Shown here piece by piece: positions 47,373 through 57,366 of a stretch of DNA of 64,000 nucleotides. Both the position numbers and the translations under genes were made by a program. The notes below the pieces were generated by a model. The model saw nothing but the letters and a program-made list of their open reading frames with translations. It was not told where the DNA came from and ran no database searches. How positions within the stretch are numbered: position 1 is the stretch's first letter; each line of letters begins with the position of its first letter. The stretch lies in assembly GCF_039909015.1 (NCBI RefSeq), contig NZ_CP150919.1:5990501-6054500 (forward strand). Reading direction: 5' to 3'. The DNA is from Pseudomonas grandcourensis (lineage in GTDB: Bacteria > Pseudomonadota > Gammaproteobacteria > Pseudomonadales > Pseudomonadaceae).

Positions 47373-48014
47373 ATGTACTTGACGCCTCAGCACGTATTGC
47401 TTGCCGGAGCCACCGGGCTGACCGGTGAACATCTGCTTGATCGCCTGCTTAACGAGCCAACGATTACCCGGGTATTGGCCCCCTCACGCAGGCCTCTGGC
47501 CAAGCACCCGCACCTTGAAAACCCGGTCGGCGACCCGGCGGAGTTTCTGCCACAGTTGAACGGCCGCGTCGACATCGCCTACTGCTGCCTGGGCACCACC
47601 ATCAAACAGGCAGGCTCGGAACAGGCGTTCCGCGCGGTGGACCTGGACATGGTCGTGGCCTTTGCCAAACGCGCACGGGAGATGGGCGCACGGCACCTGA
47701 TCGTGATCAGTGCTCTGGGAGCCGATCGCAGATCCTCGATTTTCTACAACCGGGTCAAAGGCGAGATGGAGTACGCATTGCGCGCGCAGGACTGGCCGCA
47801 GCTGACTATTTGCCGCCCTTCGCTGTTGCTGGGTGATCGCACTGAACCGCGACTGGGCGAGAAGTTCGCCGGTCCGCTGTCTCGGCTGATCCCTGGCAAA
47901 TACCATGGTATTGAAGCCTGCCAACTGGCCCGCGCGATGTGGCGCCTGGCGCTGGAAGAGCAGGATGGCGTGCGGATTGTCGAGTCGGATGAGCTGCGCA
48001 AACTCGGCAAGTAA
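47373..48014 (+). CDS. NAD(P)-binding Rossmann oxidoreductase-like protein
   Basis: A 213-residue atypical short-chain dehydrogenase. The N-terminal [19 protein letters not shown] (about 8-26) is the dinucleotide-binding GxxGxxG motif. [26 protein letters not shown] holds the YxxxK pair. It resembles the HTATIP2/TIP30 type of NAD(P)H-binding protein. AAGGGAGA precedes ATG 47373. It lies 27 bp after the MORN/C13 lipoprotein and probably shares its transcript; a functional link is not shown. Confidence 0.88.
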   Translation: MYLTPQHVLLAGATGLTGEHLLDRLLNEPTITRVLAPSRRPLAKHPHLENPVGDPAEFLPQLNGRVDIAYCCLGTTIKQAGSEQAFRAVDLDMVVAFAKRAREMGARHLIVISALGADRRSSIFYNRVKGEMEYALRAQDWPQLTICRPSLLLGDRTEPRLGEKFAGPLSRLIPGKYHGIEACQLARAMWRLALEEQDGVRIVESDELRKLGK

Positions 48015-48024
48015 ACCGCGGACC

Positions 48025-48054
48025 TGTGGCGAGGGAGCTTGCTCCCTCGCCACA
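48025..48054. repeat. Single REP hairpin, family A
   Basis: TGTGGCGAGGGAGC, loop TT, GCTCCCTCGCCACA: a perfect 14-bp stem between two convergent genes. It likely also ends transcription. Confidence 0.8.
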
Positions 48055-48069
48055 AGAGCCGCGCGATAC

Positions 48070-48354
48070 CTACAATCCGCCCGTCGCCTGAAAACTCACC
48101 CCTATCACCGTCAGCAATGACAGCGGCAACAGCAGCGTGTCGAGCAACGCACTCGCCGGCAGGTCGACACCGGGATAGCTTGGCGCTTCGGCGCCGAAAC
48201 GGTCCTTGGCGCAGCACCCACCATTCATAGCGTACAAATCCAGGCGAGTCCCCGAGTAAACCACCGGCGCCCCCGGCTTGGCCGCATCGAGGGTCCGCGC
48301 CGTGGCACACCCGGCCAATTGCAGCGCCAGCACTATCACCAGCAGCTTATTCAT
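48070..48354 (-). CDS. YceK/YidQ-type small lipoprotein
   Basis: A 94-residue lipoprotein with lipobox LQLAGC (C16), then [16 protein letters not shown] and a C-terminal hydrophobic segment [17 protein letters not shown], which are the usual marks of the YceK/YidQ family. No function is known. It starts within the last 8 bp of ubiX and so is translationally linked to it. Confidence 0.88.
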   Translation of the reverse strand: MNKLLVIVLALQLAGCATARTLDAAKPGAPVVYSGTRLDLYAMNGGCCAKDRFGAEAPSYPGVDLPASALLDTLLLPLSLLTVIGVSFQATGGL

Positions 48355-48979
48355 CGCTGGTCAGATGATGCTCGCCCCAGCGCGGCAACATGTCCTGAGG
48401 AATATTCAGCAGGTTGAGAATCCGTGCCACGACGAAATCGATCAGGTCGTCGATGGTTTGAGGCTGATGGTAGAAGCCCGGAGATGCCGGCAGGATTGTC
48501 ACGCCCATGTTCGACAACTTGAGCATGTTCTCCAGGTGAATGCTCGAATACGGCGCTTCACGGGGCACCAGGATCAACTGCCGACGCTCTTTGAGCGTCA
48601 CGTCGGCGGCCCGTTCGATCAGGTTGTTGCAGGCGCCGGTAGCGATGGCCGACAACGTGCCCGTGGAGCACGGCACCACCACCATCGCCGCTGGCGCGCC
48701 GGAACCCGAAGCCACCGGAGACATCCAGTCTTCCCTGCCGTACACCCGAATCTGCCCGGCGGCAGCCCCCGTGTATTCGGTAAGGAACGCCTGCATCATC
48801 TGCGGCTTGGTCGGCAGCGTGACGTCGGTTTCGGTGGCCATCACCAACTGTGCGGCCTTGGAAATCAGGAAGTGCACCTCACGATCTTCCCGCACCAGGC
48901 AGTCGAGCAGGCGCAAACCGTACTGGGCGCCTGAAGCGCCGGTCATTGCCAGGGTGATGCGGTCCGGGCCGTTGTTCAT
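48347..48979 (-). CDS. ubiX: Flavin prenyltransferase UbiX
   Basis: A 210-residue enzyme that adds dimethylallyl to FMN, making the prenyl-FMN cofactor of UbiD-type decarboxylases for ubiquinone synthesis. The start has [16 protein letters not shown], then [20 protein letters not shown] and the C-terminal [20 protein letters not shown]. It overlaps mpl by ATGA. ubiD is not in this window. Confidence 0.95.
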   Translation of the reverse strand: MNNGPDRITLAMTGASGAQYGLRLLDCLVREDREVHFLISKAAQLVMATETDVTLPTKPQMMQAFLTEYTGAAAGQIRVYGREDWMSPVASGSGAPAAMVVVPCSTGTLSAIATGACNNLIERAADVTLKERRQLILVPREAPYSSIHLENMLKLSNMGVTILPASPGFYHQPQTIDDLIDFVVARILNLLNIPQDMLPRWGEHHLTSDE

Positions 48980-50325
48980 TTGAGCGCCTCGGCCAGTTTG
49001 CCGTGCAGGCCGCCGAAGCCGCCGTTGCTCATGATAACCACGTGGGTGCCGGGTTGGGCCTGGCTCTTCACGCGCTCGATGATGCCCTCAAGGGAATCAC
49101 TGACAATCGACGGCACGGTGCACAGCGCCGCAGTACCCGCCAGGTCCCAGCCGAGGTTGGCCGGCGCGTACCAGATCACCTGATCGGCATCGACCACGCT
49201 TTCCGGCAATCCGTCACGGTGCGCGCCAAGTTTCATGGAGTTGGAACGCGGCTCGATGATCGCGATCAACGGTGCATCGCCGATGCGTTTGCGCAGGCCA
49301 TCCAGCGTGGTGGCGATGGCAGTCGGGTGGTGAGCGAAGTCGTCATAAATGGTGATGCCACCCACTTCCGCGACTTTTTCCATCCGGCGCTTCACGCTTT
49401 TGAAGGCGCTCAACGCGGCAATGCCCATGGACGGCACCACACCGACGTGGCGTGCAGCAGCCAGGGTCGCCAGGCCATTGGCGACGTTGTGCTGGCCCGT
49501 CATGTCCCACTCGACCACACCCTGGGCGACGCCTTCGAACATCACTTCGAACTTCGAGCCATCTTCACTGAGCAGCTTGACCTGCCACTGACCGCCGGCA
49601 CCGGTGGTTTGCACCGGGGTCCAGCAACCCATCTCGATCACGCGTTGCAAGGCCGGCTCAGTGGTCGGATGAATCACCAGGCCTTCGCTCGGGATAGTCC
49701 GCACCAAGTGATGGAACTGCCGCTCGATGGCCGGCAGGTCCGGGAAGATGTCCGCGTGATCGAACTCGAGGTTGTTCAGGATTGCCGTGCGCGGGCGGTA
49801 GTGCACGAACTTGGAGCGTTTGTCGAAGAACGCGCTGTCGTACTCGTCGGCTTCGATGACGAAGAACGGCGTATCGCCCAGGCGCGCCGACACCGAGAAG
49901 TTTTGCGGCACGCCGCCAATCAGGAAACCCGGGGCCATGCCCGCGTGTTCCAGCACCCAGGCCAGCATGCTGCTGGTGGTGGTCTTGCCGTGCGTACCGG
50001 CAACCGCCAGTACCCAGCGACCTTGCAGCACATGATCGGCCAGCCATTGCGGGCCGGAGACGTAGGGCAGGCCTTTGTTCAGCACGTACTCCACAGCCGG
50101 GTTGCCCCGGGACATGGCGTTGCCGATCACTACCAGATCAGGGGCCGGATCGAGTTGCGCCGGGTCGTAGCCTTGGGTCAATTCAATGCCCTGGGCTTGC
50201 AGCTGAGTGCTCATCGGCGGATAGACGTTGGCATCGGAGCCCGTCACGTGATGGCCCAGCTCCTTGGCCAGAACCGCCATTGACCCCATGAAAGTGCCGC
50301 AGATACCAAGAATATGAATGTGCAT
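48976..50325 (-). CDS. mpl: UDP-N-acetylmuramate:L-Ala-gamma-D-Glu-mDAP ligase
   Basis: A 449-residue Mur-ligase-family enzyme that recycles murein tripeptide by linking it to UDP-MurNAc. Motifs are [20 protein letters not shown] at the start, the P-loop [12 protein letters not shown] (about 115-126), [17 protein letters not shown] and [11 protein letters not shown]. It fits with ldcA and the lytic transglycosylases elsewhere in the window as part of peptidoglycan recycling. Confidence 0.96.
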   Translation of the reverse strand: MHIHILGICGTFMGSMAVLAKELGHHVTGSDANVYPPMSTQLQAQGIELTQGYDPAQLDPAPDLVVIGNAMSRGNPAVEYVLNKGLPYVSGPQWLADHVLQGRWVLAVAGTHGKTTTSSMLAWVLEHAGMAPGFLIGGVPQNFSVSARLGDTPFFVIEADEYDSAFFDKRSKFVHYRPRTAILNNLEFDHADIFPDLPAIERQFHHLVRTIPSEGLVIHPTTEPALQRVIEMGCWTPVQTTGAGGQWQVKLLSEDGSKFEVMFEGVAQGVVEWDMTGQHNVANGLATLAAARHVGVVPSMGIAALSAFKSVKRRMEKVAEVGGITIYDDFAHHPTAIATTLDGLRKRIGDAPLIAIIEPRSNSMKLGAHRDGLPESVVDADQVIWYAPANLGWDLAGTAALCTVPSIVSDSLEGIIERVKSQAQPGTHVVIMSNGGFGGLHGKLAEALK

Positions 50326-50401
50326 TAGTCGACCTCGTAAACATGGCCGCAGGTTAGCTTAGGGTAGGAAAAATCGCACCTTGTGTTTCAGATTTGAGGA
50401 C

Positions 50402-50471
50402 GCCTTCGCGAGCAGGCTCCCTCCCACAAGGCCTGCGCAGCCCCTGTGGGAGCGAGCCTGCTCGCGAAGGC
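50402..50471. repeat. REP-type inverted pair, family B
   Basis: GCCTTCGCGAGCAGGCTCC and GGAGCGAGCCTGCTCGCGAAGGC (with a G-to-C-type arm change) face each other across about 30 bp, between the mpl start and the eatR stop. Confidence 0.8.
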
Positions 50472-50482
50472 CGTGATGCGGT

Positions 50483-52399
50483 CTACCGGGCGATACCGTG
50501 TTTACGCAGCTTCCGATATAGGGTATTGCGACTGACCCCCAACTGCTCCGCCGTATGCGTCATATGCCAGCGCGTCTGCTCCAGCGCCGTGAGTAACGCC
50601 AGTCGCTCGGCATCTTCCAACGGATGCTCCGATGGCTCCTCGATAGCCTGCGCCACCGCCGGCCTGGCCGAACGAATCATCGCCGGCAAATCCTCCAGGC
50701 CGATCCGCCCGTTCTCACACAGTGCTGCCAGCGTACGCAGCACATTTCGCAACTGCCGCACGTTTCCCGGCCAGGCGAACCCCAACAAGGCCTCCCGCGC
50801 CGGCCCGTCGATCAACACGGTTTCTCCGCCCGCCTCCTCGGCCAGCAGAAAGTCGAGCAACCGGGATTTGTCGCTACGATCACGCAAGGCCGGCAACGCG
50901 ACTTCCAGCCCGTTGAGACGGTAATACAAATCCTCACGGAAGCTGCCGTCCTGCACACGATCCAGCAAGTTACGGTGAGTGGCACTGATGATCCGCACAT
51001 TCACCGATTCCGGTTCGCCGCCGATCGGCACCACTTGCCGGTCTTCGAGCACCCTCAGCAAGCGCGTCTGCAAGGCCAGTGGCATGTCACCGATTTCATC
51101 GAGGAACAAGGTCCCGCCATCGGCCTGTTGCAACTTGCCACGCATGCCCTCCTTGCGCGCGCCGGTAAAGCTGCCGCCGCGATATCCGAACAGTTCGCTT
51201 TCAATCAGGCTTTCGGGAATGGCGGCGCAATTGAGGGCGACAAAGGCTTTCTCCGCCCGCTGGCTGGCGTGGTGCACCGCTTTGGCAAAGGCCTCCTTGC
51301 CGGACCCGGTTTCGCCGTTGATCAGCAGCGGCACGTCGCGCTCGTAGACGCGCAAGGCTTTGCGGAAGTCCGCCTGCAACGTCGCGTCATCCAGGCAAAT
51401 GCCCGACAGGCGCGGCGCTTGTACAACCTTGGCCGCTGGCACCATCGGAATCGGCAGCGGTCGCCGTGCCTCACCGCGCAACACTGCAAACAGCTTGCGA
51501 CCATCACGGGTACGCAACGGCCAACTGGTGGCGGCATTGGTGCTCGCACGACCGAGCAACTCATCGAGCGAACAATCGAAAAACGCCTCCACCGGCTTAC
51601 CCAGCAAGCCGCCGCGAATATGTCCCAGCAGGTTCAGCGCACTCTGGTTGACCGCACAAATGCGCCCTTCCCCGTCGAATGCCAGCAACCCTTCGCTGAA
51701 CAAACCGACGGACTCGGCCTGCAAGTGAAAACGCAACAACCATTGATTGTCGAAACAGCGCAGGAAGTAGCAGCTCTCGATCATCTTCGCCGATAGATTG
51801 ACCAGTGCCATGGTGTGGAACTGGCTTTGCCGCGACACATCGCGCCGCGCCGACGACACGTCAAGTACAGCCAGCAGTTCGCCATGGGGATCGAAGACCG
51901 GGCTCGCCGAGCAGGTCAGGCCGGTATGGCGGCCACGAAAGTGTTCATCCTGATGGATGGTCAGTGACTGACGCTCCACCAGGCAGGTGCCGATGCCATT
52001 GGTGCCTTCGCAGGCCTCGCTCCAGTCGGCACCGAGCCAAAGGCCGGCGCGCTCGAAAATCTGCCGTTCGGCGGGCGCGGTGACGCAGTTGAGGATCACG
52101 CCGCGGGCGTCGGTCAGCAGCACTGCGTGGCCGGCGCCGGAGAGTTGTTGATGCAGGCTGGTCATTTCATTGCCGGCGATGTGCAGAACCTGCTGCAAGC
52201 GTTCGCGGCTTTCCAGGACACGGCCATGTTCCAGCACCGTCGGCGCGATGCTCAGGGCCGGATCGAGGTGATAGTCCTCAAGGCAGCGCAGCCAGGAACG
52301 GGCGATGGACGGATCGCTGCCAGGACCGTGCAGGTGGGTCTTTCCCTGAGTCACGGTCAATACTTGCTGGGCATGGCGACTCAAATGGTTGTCGTGCAT
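50483..52399 (-). CDS. eatR: Sigma-54-dependent activator, EatR/AcoR type
   Basis: A 638-residue enhancer-binding protein. Order: N-terminal GAF-like sensor (about 60-210, with CEGTNGIGTCLVERQSLTIH), a PAS-like region (about 230-320), an AAA+ domain (about 340-560) with Walker A GETGSGKE and Walker B TLFLDEIGDMP, and a C-terminal Fis-type helix-turn-helix (HTAEQLGVSRNTLYRKLRKH). The sigma-54 contact loop is GSFTGA instead of the usual GAFTGA. It is divergent from exaC and next to the ethanolamine genes, so it is assigned as EatR, the ethanolamine regulator of P. aeruginosa; the inducer is inferred from context. Confidence 0.9.
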   Translation of the reverse strand: MHDNHLSRHAQQVLTVTQGKTHLHGPGSDPSIARSWLRCLEDYHLDPALSIAPTVLEHGRVLESRERLQQVLHIAGNEMTSLHQQLSGAGHAVLLTDARGVILNCVTAPAERQIFERAGLWLGADWSEACEGTNGIGTCLVERQSLTIHQDEHFRGRHTGLTCSASPVFDPHGELLAVLDVSSARRDVSRQSQFHTMALVNLSAKMIESCYFLRCFDNQWLLRFHLQAESVGLFSEGLLAFDGEGRICAVNQSALNLLGHIRGGLLGKPVEAFFDCSLDELLGRASTNAATSWPLRTRDGRKLFAVLRGEARRPLPIPMVPAAKVVQAPRLSGICLDDATLQADFRKALRVYERDVPLLINGETGSGKEAFAKAVHHASQRAEKAFVALNCAAIPESLIESELFGYRGGSFTGARKEGMRGKLQQADGGTLFLDEIGDMPLALQTRLLRVLEDRQVVPIGGEPESVNVRIISATHRNLLDRVQDGSFREDLYYRLNGLEVALPALRDRSDKSRLLDFLLAEEAGGETVLIDGPAREALLGFAWPGNVRQLRNVLRTLAALCENGRIGLEDLPAMIRSARPAVAQAIEEPSEHPLEDAERLALLTALEQTRWHMTHTAEQLGVSRNTLYRKLRKHGIAR

Positions 52400-52496
52400 T
52401 TCTTATTATTCTCCCCGGGGCTCGGCGTCCCGTGCATGAGGTGATGCCGAGCATCCTCCAGCCCGGCCCGCATTGCAATGCCTGCAAGACCGGTTG

Positions 52497-52565
52497 GTCA
52501 CAGGCTGTGCCACAAAGGGTACAAAGTGTCACCCAGGCTGTACCGAAAGCGTCACAGGCGTTACC
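52497..52565 (+). promoter_or_regulatory. Three repeated enhancer-like elements, putative EatR sites
   Basis: Related copies: GTCACAGGCTGTGCC (52497-52511), GTCACCCAGGCTGTACC (52528-52544) and GTCACAGGCGTTACC (52551-52565). They lie about 55-135 bp before the -24 box, the usual distance for enhancer sites of sigma-54 activators. The assignment to EatR is inference. Confidence 0.6.
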
Positions 52566-52619
52566 CACCCGTCTGACAAAAACTTCGCAAGGCCTTGATT
52601 TACCTGACATGCAAGGCAC

Positions 52620-52635
52620 TGGCCCGGCCCTTGCT
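52620..52635 (+). promoter_or_regulatory. Sigma-54 promoter of exaC
   Basis: TGGCCCGGCCCTTGCT has GG at 52621-52622 and GC at 52633-52634, 10 bp apart, the strict -24/-12 spacing. It is about 65 bp ahead of ATG 52699. Confidence 0.7.
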
Positions 52636-52698
52636 CTACGCTTAAAGCAAGCGCACATGCGCGACTCCCTATAAGCACAAAAGCAAGGAGAGACCACC

Positions 52699-54219
52699 AT
52701 GCGTTACGCTCACCCCGGTACTGAAGGCGCTATCGTTTCGTTCAAAGCCAAATACGGTAACTACATCGGCGGCGAGTTCGTCGCGCCTGTCAAAGGTCAG
52801 TACTTCACCAATACCTCGCCAGTGAATGGCCAACCGATTGCCGAATTCCCCCGTTCCACGGCCGAAGACATCGACAAGGCCCTGGACGCTGCCCACGCCG
52901 CTGCCGACGCGTGGGGTGCCACCTCCGCCCAGGCGCGTTCGCTGGTGCTGCTGAAAATCGCCGACCGCATCGAACAGAATCTGGAACTGCTGGCGATCAC
53001 CGAGTCCTGGGACAACGGCAAGGCCGTGCGTGAAACCCTCAACGCCGACATCCCGCTGGCCGCCGACCACTTCCGCTACTTCGCCGGTTGCATTCGCGCT
53101 CAGGAAGGCAGCGCTGCCGAAATCGACGGCAACACCGTGGCCTATCACATCCATGAACCGCTGGGCGTGGTCGGGCAGATCATTCCGTGGAACTTCCCGA
53201 TCCTGATGGCCGCCTGGAAACTCGCCCCGGCGCTGGCTGCCGGCAACTGCGTGGTACTCAAACCCGCCGAGCAAACCCCGCTGGGCATCACCGTGCTGGT
53301 CGAACTGATCGGCGACCTGCTGCCACCGGGTGTGCTGAACATCGTCCAGGGTTTCGGTCGCGAAGCCGGCGAAGCGCTGGCTACCAGCAAGCGCATCGCC
53401 AAGATTGCCTTCACCGGCTCGACCCCGGTCGGCTCGCACATCATGAAATGCGCGGCGGAAAACATCATTCCGTCCACCGTGGAGCTGGGGGGCAAGTCGC
53501 CAAACATCTTCTTCGAAGACATCATGAAAGCCGAACCGAGCTTCATCGAGAAAGCTGCCGAAGGCCTGGTGCTGGCGTTCTTCAACCAGGGCGAAGTCTG
53601 CACCTGCCCATCCCGCGCTCTGGTGCAAGAATCGATCTACGACGAGTTCATGGCCGTCGTGATGAAGAAAGTCCTGCAAATCAAACGTGGCGACCCGCTG
53701 GACACCGATACCATGGTCGGCGCCCAGGCGTCCGAGCAGCAATTCGACAAAATCCTTTCGTACCTGGAAATCGCCAAGGGCGAAGGCGCCGAGTTGCTGA
53801 CCGGCGGCAAGGTGGAAAAACTCGAGGGCAGCCTGGCAAGCGGGTATTACATCCAGCCGACCCTGCTCAAGGGCACCAACAAAATGCGCGTGTTCCAGGA
53901 AGAAATCTTCGGCCCGGTGGTGAGCATCACCACCTTCAAGGACGAAGCCGAAGCCCTGGCCATCGCCAACGACACCGAGTTCGGCCTGGGCGCCGGCCTC
54001 TGGACCCGCGACATCAACCGCGCCTACCGCATGGGCCGCGCCATCAAGGCCGGTCGTGTGTGGACCAACTGCTACCACCTGTACCCGGCGCACGCCGCGT
54101 TCGGTGGCTACAAGAAGTCCGGCGTCGGCCGTGAAACCCACAAAATGATGCTCGACCACTATCAGCAGACCAAAAACCTGCTGGTGAGCTACGACATCAA
54201 TCCGCTGGGCTTCTTCTAA
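52699..54219 (+). CDS. exaC: Acetaldehyde dehydrogenase ExaC/EatC (NAD-dependent)
   Basis: A 506-residue aldehyde dehydrogenase, likely oxidising acetaldehyde from ethanolamine to acetate. The catalytic Cys is C301 in [13 protein letters not shown], and the general-base Glu is in [14 protein letters not shown]. Cofactor-binding [16 protein letters not shown] and [15 protein letters not shown] are present. AAGGAGA precedes ATG 52699. The P. aeruginosa gene at this place is called exaC (also eatC) and is controlled by EatR; I infer the same here from the divergent regulator and sigma-54 promoter. Confidence 0.92.
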   Translation: MRYAHPGTEGAIVSFKAKYGNYIGGEFVAPVKGQYFTNTSPVNGQPIAEFPRSTAEDIDKALDAAHAAADAWGATSAQARSLVLLKIADRIEQNLELLAITESWDNGKAVRETLNADIPLAADHFRYFAGCIRAQEGSAAEIDGNTVAYHIHEPLGVVGQIIPWNFPILMAAWKLAPALAAGNCVVLKPAEQTPLGITVLVELIGDLLPPGVLNIVQGFGREAGEALATSKRIAKIAFTGSTPVGSHIMKCAAENIIPSTVELGGKSPNIFFEDIMKAEPSFIEKAAEGLVLAFFNQGEVCTCPSRALVQESIYDEFMAVVMKKVLQIKRGDPLDTDTMVGAQASEQQFDKILSYLEIAKGEGAELLTGGKVEKLEGSLASGYYIQPTLLKGTNKMRVFQEEIFGPVVSITTFKDEAEALAIANDTEFGLGAGLWTRDINRAYRMGRAIKAGRVWTNCYHLYPAHAAFGGYKKSGVGRETHKMMLDHYQQTKNLLVSYDINPLGFF

Positions 54220-54266
54220 AAACCGGGGGCGGCACAGGTAAATCTGTGTCGCCCTTCAAACAGCCA

Positions 54267-54357
54267 TCGCGAGCAGGCTCGCTCCCACAGGTTTTTGTGG
54301 TGAATCCACCTTTTGAGACCTGACACAGAACCCTGTGGGAGCGAGCTTGCTCGCGAA
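54267..54357. repeat. REP-type inverted pair, family B
   Basis: TCGCGAGCAGGCTCGCTCCCACAG at the left and CTGTGGGAGCGAGCTTGCTCGCGA at the right, inverted, with about 45 bp between. It separates exaC from the eat promoter. Confidence 0.85.
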
Positions 54358-54395
54358 GGCGTCTGAAATGACACAACACAAAAGGCTGGCCGCTC

Positions 54396-54410
54396 TGGCA
54401 CGGGCCTTGC
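54396..54410 (+). promoter_or_regulatory. Sigma-54 promoter of eat
   Basis: TGGCACGGGCCTTGC is an almost perfect -24/-12 element (TGGCACG-N4-TTGC), with GG at 54397-54398 and GC at 54409-54410. It lies about 82 bp before ATG 54492 and would serve eat and probably eutBC. Confidence 0.85.
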
Positions 54411-54491
54411 GTACCCGTCATTCAGGAATTGCACTCAACCCGTCGTACCCGAAAGTCCAAAAGATCGAACAATAAAAATTAGAGAGGACTT

Positions 54492-55865
54492 ATGACTACT
54501 TCTTCCACACAGCTCAAACCCACACTCGGCACCCTGCATTTATGGGGCATTGCCGTCGGCCTGGTGATTTCCGGCGAGTACTTTGGCTGGAGTTACGGCT
54601 GGGGCACCGCAGGCACACTGGGGTTTCTCGTCACTGCGTTGATGGTGGCGACGATGTACACCTGCTTCATCTTCAGTTTCACCGAATTGACGACGGCGAT
54701 TCCCCACGCTGGCGGGCCGTTTGCCTACAGCCGCCGGGCCTTTGGTGAAAAAGGCGGGTTGATCGCCGGCATCGCCACCCTGATCGAATTCGTCTTTGCA
54801 CCACCGGCCATCGCCATGGCCATTGGCGCCTACCTCAACGTGCAATACCCGGAACTTGACCCGAAAATCGCCGCCGTTGGCGCCTATTTCGTGTTCATGG
54901 GCCTGAACATCCTCGGCGTCAGCATCGCGGCCACCTTCGAGTTGGTGGTCACCGTGCTGGCAGTCGCCGAATTGCTGGTGTTCATGGGCGTGGTCGCCCC
55001 GGGCTTCAGCTTCAGTAACTTCGTACTCAATGGCTGGTCGGGTTCGAACGAGTTCACGATGGGCTCGATTCCCGGTATTTTCGCCGCCATTCCCTTCGCG
55101 ATCTGGTTCTTTCTTGCCATCGAAGGCGCGGCCATGGCTGCCGAAGAAGCCAAGGACCCGAAACGCACCATCCCCAAGGCCTACGTCAGTGGCATTCTGA
55201 CCCTGGTGTTCCTGGCCATCGGCGTGATGGTGATGGCCGGCGGCGTCGGCGACTGGCGTCAACTGTCGAACATCAACGATCCACTGCCCCAGGCGATGAA
55301 AGCCGTGGTCGGCAATAATTCGAGCTGGATGCACATGCTGGTATGGATCGGTCTGTTCGGTCTGGTGGCAAGTTTCCACGGGATCATTCTTGGCTATTCA
55401 CGGCAGTTCTTTGCACTGGCTCGCGCCGGTTACCTGCCCAAAGGGCTGGCCAAACTCTCGCGCTTCCAGACCCCACATCGGGCGATTCTGGCCGGTGGCG
55501 TGATCGGCATCGCCGCGATCTACAGCGACGGTCTGGTCAACCTGCAAGGCATGACCCTGACGGCGGCGATGATCACCATGTCGGTATTCGGTGCCATCGT
55601 GATGTACATCATCAGTATGCTGAGCCTGTTCAAGCTGCGTAAAACCGAACCGAACCTGGAGCGCACCTTCCGCGCGCCGGGGTATCCGATCGTGCCGGGG
55701 ATCGCGCTGTTCCTGGCGGTGGTGTGCCTGGTGGCGATGGCCTGGTTCAACACCGTGATCGGCCTGGTTTTCCTCGGCTTCATGGTTGCCGGTTACCTGT
55801 ACTTCCAGCTAACCGCCAAGCAACGTTCCGAGGCACCGGCAGACGCTATGCTCGAAGGTATATGA
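54492..55865 (+). CDS. eat: Ethanolamine permease
   Basis: A 457-residue APC-superfamily transporter with about 12 transmembrane helices. The start has WGIAVGLVISGEYFGWSYGW, the typical helix 1 of ethanolamine permeases, and AIPHAGGPFAYSRRAFGEKG is the conserved helix 3 region. GAGAGGA precedes ATG 54492. It lies between exaC and eutB and is the expected ethanolamine uptake system. A generic amino-acid permease is the alternative. Confidence 0.9.
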   Translation: MTTSSTQLKPTLGTLHLWGIAVGLVISGEYFGWSYGWGTAGTLGFLVTALMVATMYTCFIFSFTELTTAIPHAGGPFAYSRRAFGEKGGLIAGIATLIEFVFAPPAIAMAIGAYLNVQYPELDPKIAAVGAYFVFMGLNILGVSIAATFELVVTVLAVAELLVFMGVVAPGFSFSNFVLNGWSGSNEFTMGSIPGIFAAIPFAIWFFLAIEGAAMAAEEAKDPKRTIPKAYVSGILTLVFLAIGVMVMAGGVGDWRQLSNINDPLPQAMKAVVGNNSSWMHMLVWIGLFGLVASFHGIILGYSRQFFALARAGYLPKGLAKLSRFQTPHRAILAGGVIGIAAIYSDGLVNLQGMTLTAAMITMSVFGAIVMYIISMLSLFKLRKTEPNLERTFRAPGYPIVPGIALFLAVVCLVAMAWFNTVIGLVFLGFMVAGYLYFQLTAKQRSEAPADAMLEGI

Positions 55866-55971
55866 ATGCACCGGCGCCGGGCCCCGAGCCTGGCGCCTGC
55901 ATTATTGAAGTGCATGCAATTGCCCACAGAAAAGCGGATCGCATTTTAAATTGATCAGGAGGCCCCGCCCC

Positions 55972-57366
55972 ATGGCCGTATATGCCCATTCCGTCGGCGC
56001 CCAGACCTATCGCTTCGACAGCCTCAAGGATGTGATGGCCAAGGCCAGCCCGGCGCGCTCCGGGGATTTTCTAGCCGGCGTCGCGGCCCTCAATGACGGC
56101 GAGCGCGTCGCAGCCCAGATGACTTTGGCCGACATCCCGCTATCCCACTTCCTGCAAGAAGTGTTGATTCCCTATGAATCCGATGAAGTCACCCGACTGA
56201 TCATCGACACCCACGACAAACAAGCTTTCGCAGTCGTCAGCCACCTCACCGTCGGCGGCTTTCGCGACTGGCTGCTCAGCGATGCCGCCGACGAGCAGGT
56301 CCTGCGCGCCCTCGTCCCCGGCCTGACTCCGGAAATGGCCGCCGCCGTGTCGAAGATCATGCGCGTACAGGATCTGGTGCTGGTGGCGCAAAAAATCCGC
56401 GTGGTCACGCAGTTTCGCGGCACCCTGGGCCTGCGCGGTCGACTGTCCACGCGCCTGCAACCGAATCACCCCACCGACGAACCGGCCGGCATCGCCGCGA
56501 GCATTCTCGACGGCCTGCTGCACGGCAATGGCGATGCCATGATCGGCATCAACCCGGCCACCGACAGCATCGCCTCGATCTGCACGATGCTGGAGATGCT
56601 CGACGCGATCATCCAGCGCTACGAAATCCCGACCCAGGCGTGCGTGCTGACCCATGTCACCACGTCGATCGAAGCGATCAATCGCGGCGTCCCGTTGGAC
56701 CTGGTGTTCCAGTCGATCGCCGGCACCGAGGCGGCCAACGCCAGTTTCGGCATCAACCTCAATATATTGCAGGAAGGTTACGACGCAGGATTGAGCCTCA
56801 ATCGCGGCACGCTGGGCCGGAACCTGATGTACTTCGAAACCGGCCAGGGCAGCGCCCTGTCGGCCAACGCCCATCACGGCGTCGATCAACAAACCTGCGA
56901 AACCCGGGCCTACGCCGTGGCGCGGCATTTCAAACCGTTCCTGGTCAACACCGTCGTCGGCTTTATTGGCCCGGAATACCTGTACAACGGCAAACAGATC
57001 ATCCGCGCCGGCCTCGAAGACCACTTCTGCGGCAAGCTTTTGGGCGTGCCCATGGGCTGCGACATCTGCTACACCAACCACGCCGAAGCCGACCAGGATG
57101 ACATGGACACCTTGCTGACCCTGCTGGGTGTCGCCGGGATCAACTTCATCATGGGCATCCCCGGCTCCGACGACATCATGCTCAACTACCAGACCACCTC
57201 GTTCCACGATGCGCTTTACGCCCGACAGACCCTGGGGTTGAAGCCCGCACCGGAATTCGAACAGTGGCTGGCGAAAATGGGCATCTTCACTCAAGCCGAT
57301 GGCAGGGTTCTCTTCGGCGACAGCCTGCCGCCAGCCTTCCGGCAGGCCTTGGCGCAACTGGGATGA
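55972..57366 (+). CDS. eutB: Ethanolamine ammonia-lyase large subunit
   Basis: A 464-residue TIM-barrel subunit of the adenosylcobalamin-dependent lyase that splits ethanolamine into acetaldehyde and ammonia. The active-site parts [36 protein letters not shown] and [17 protein letters not shown] are typical. AGGAGG at 55957-55962 supports ATG 55972. It overlaps eutC by ATGA. The reactivating factor EutA and shell proteins of the enteric eut operon are absent here. Confidence 0.96.
   Translation: MAVYAHSVGAQTYRFDSLKDVMAKASPARSGDFLAGVAALNDGERVAAQMTLADIPLSHFLQEVLIPYESDEVTRLIIDTHDKQAFAVVSHLTVGGFRDWLLSDAADEQVLRALVPGLTPEMAAAVSKIMRVQDLVLVAQKIRVVTQFRGTLGLRGRLSTRLQPNHPTDEPAGIAASILDGLLHGNGDAMIGINPATDSIASICTMLEMLDAIIQRYEIPTQACVLTHVTTSIEAINRGVPLDLVFQSIAGTEAANASFGINLNILQEGYDAGLSLNRGTLGRNLMYFETGQGSALSANAHHGVDQQTCETRAYAVARHFKPFLVNTVVGFIGPEYLYNGKQIIRAGLEDHFCGKLLGVPMGCDICYTNHAEADQDDMDTLLTLLGVAGINFIMGIPGSDDIMLNYQTTSFHDALYARQTLGLKPAPEFEQWLAKMGIFTQADGRVLFGDSLPPAFRQALAQLG

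Larger units (their letters stand above)
52400..52698. other. Regulatory region between eatR and exaC
   Basis: A 299-bp divergent region with no gene. It holds three GTCAC-type repeats (52497-52565) and a sigma-54 promoter (52620-52635), in the order expected for an enhancer-activated promoter reading toward exaC. Confidence 0.6.
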
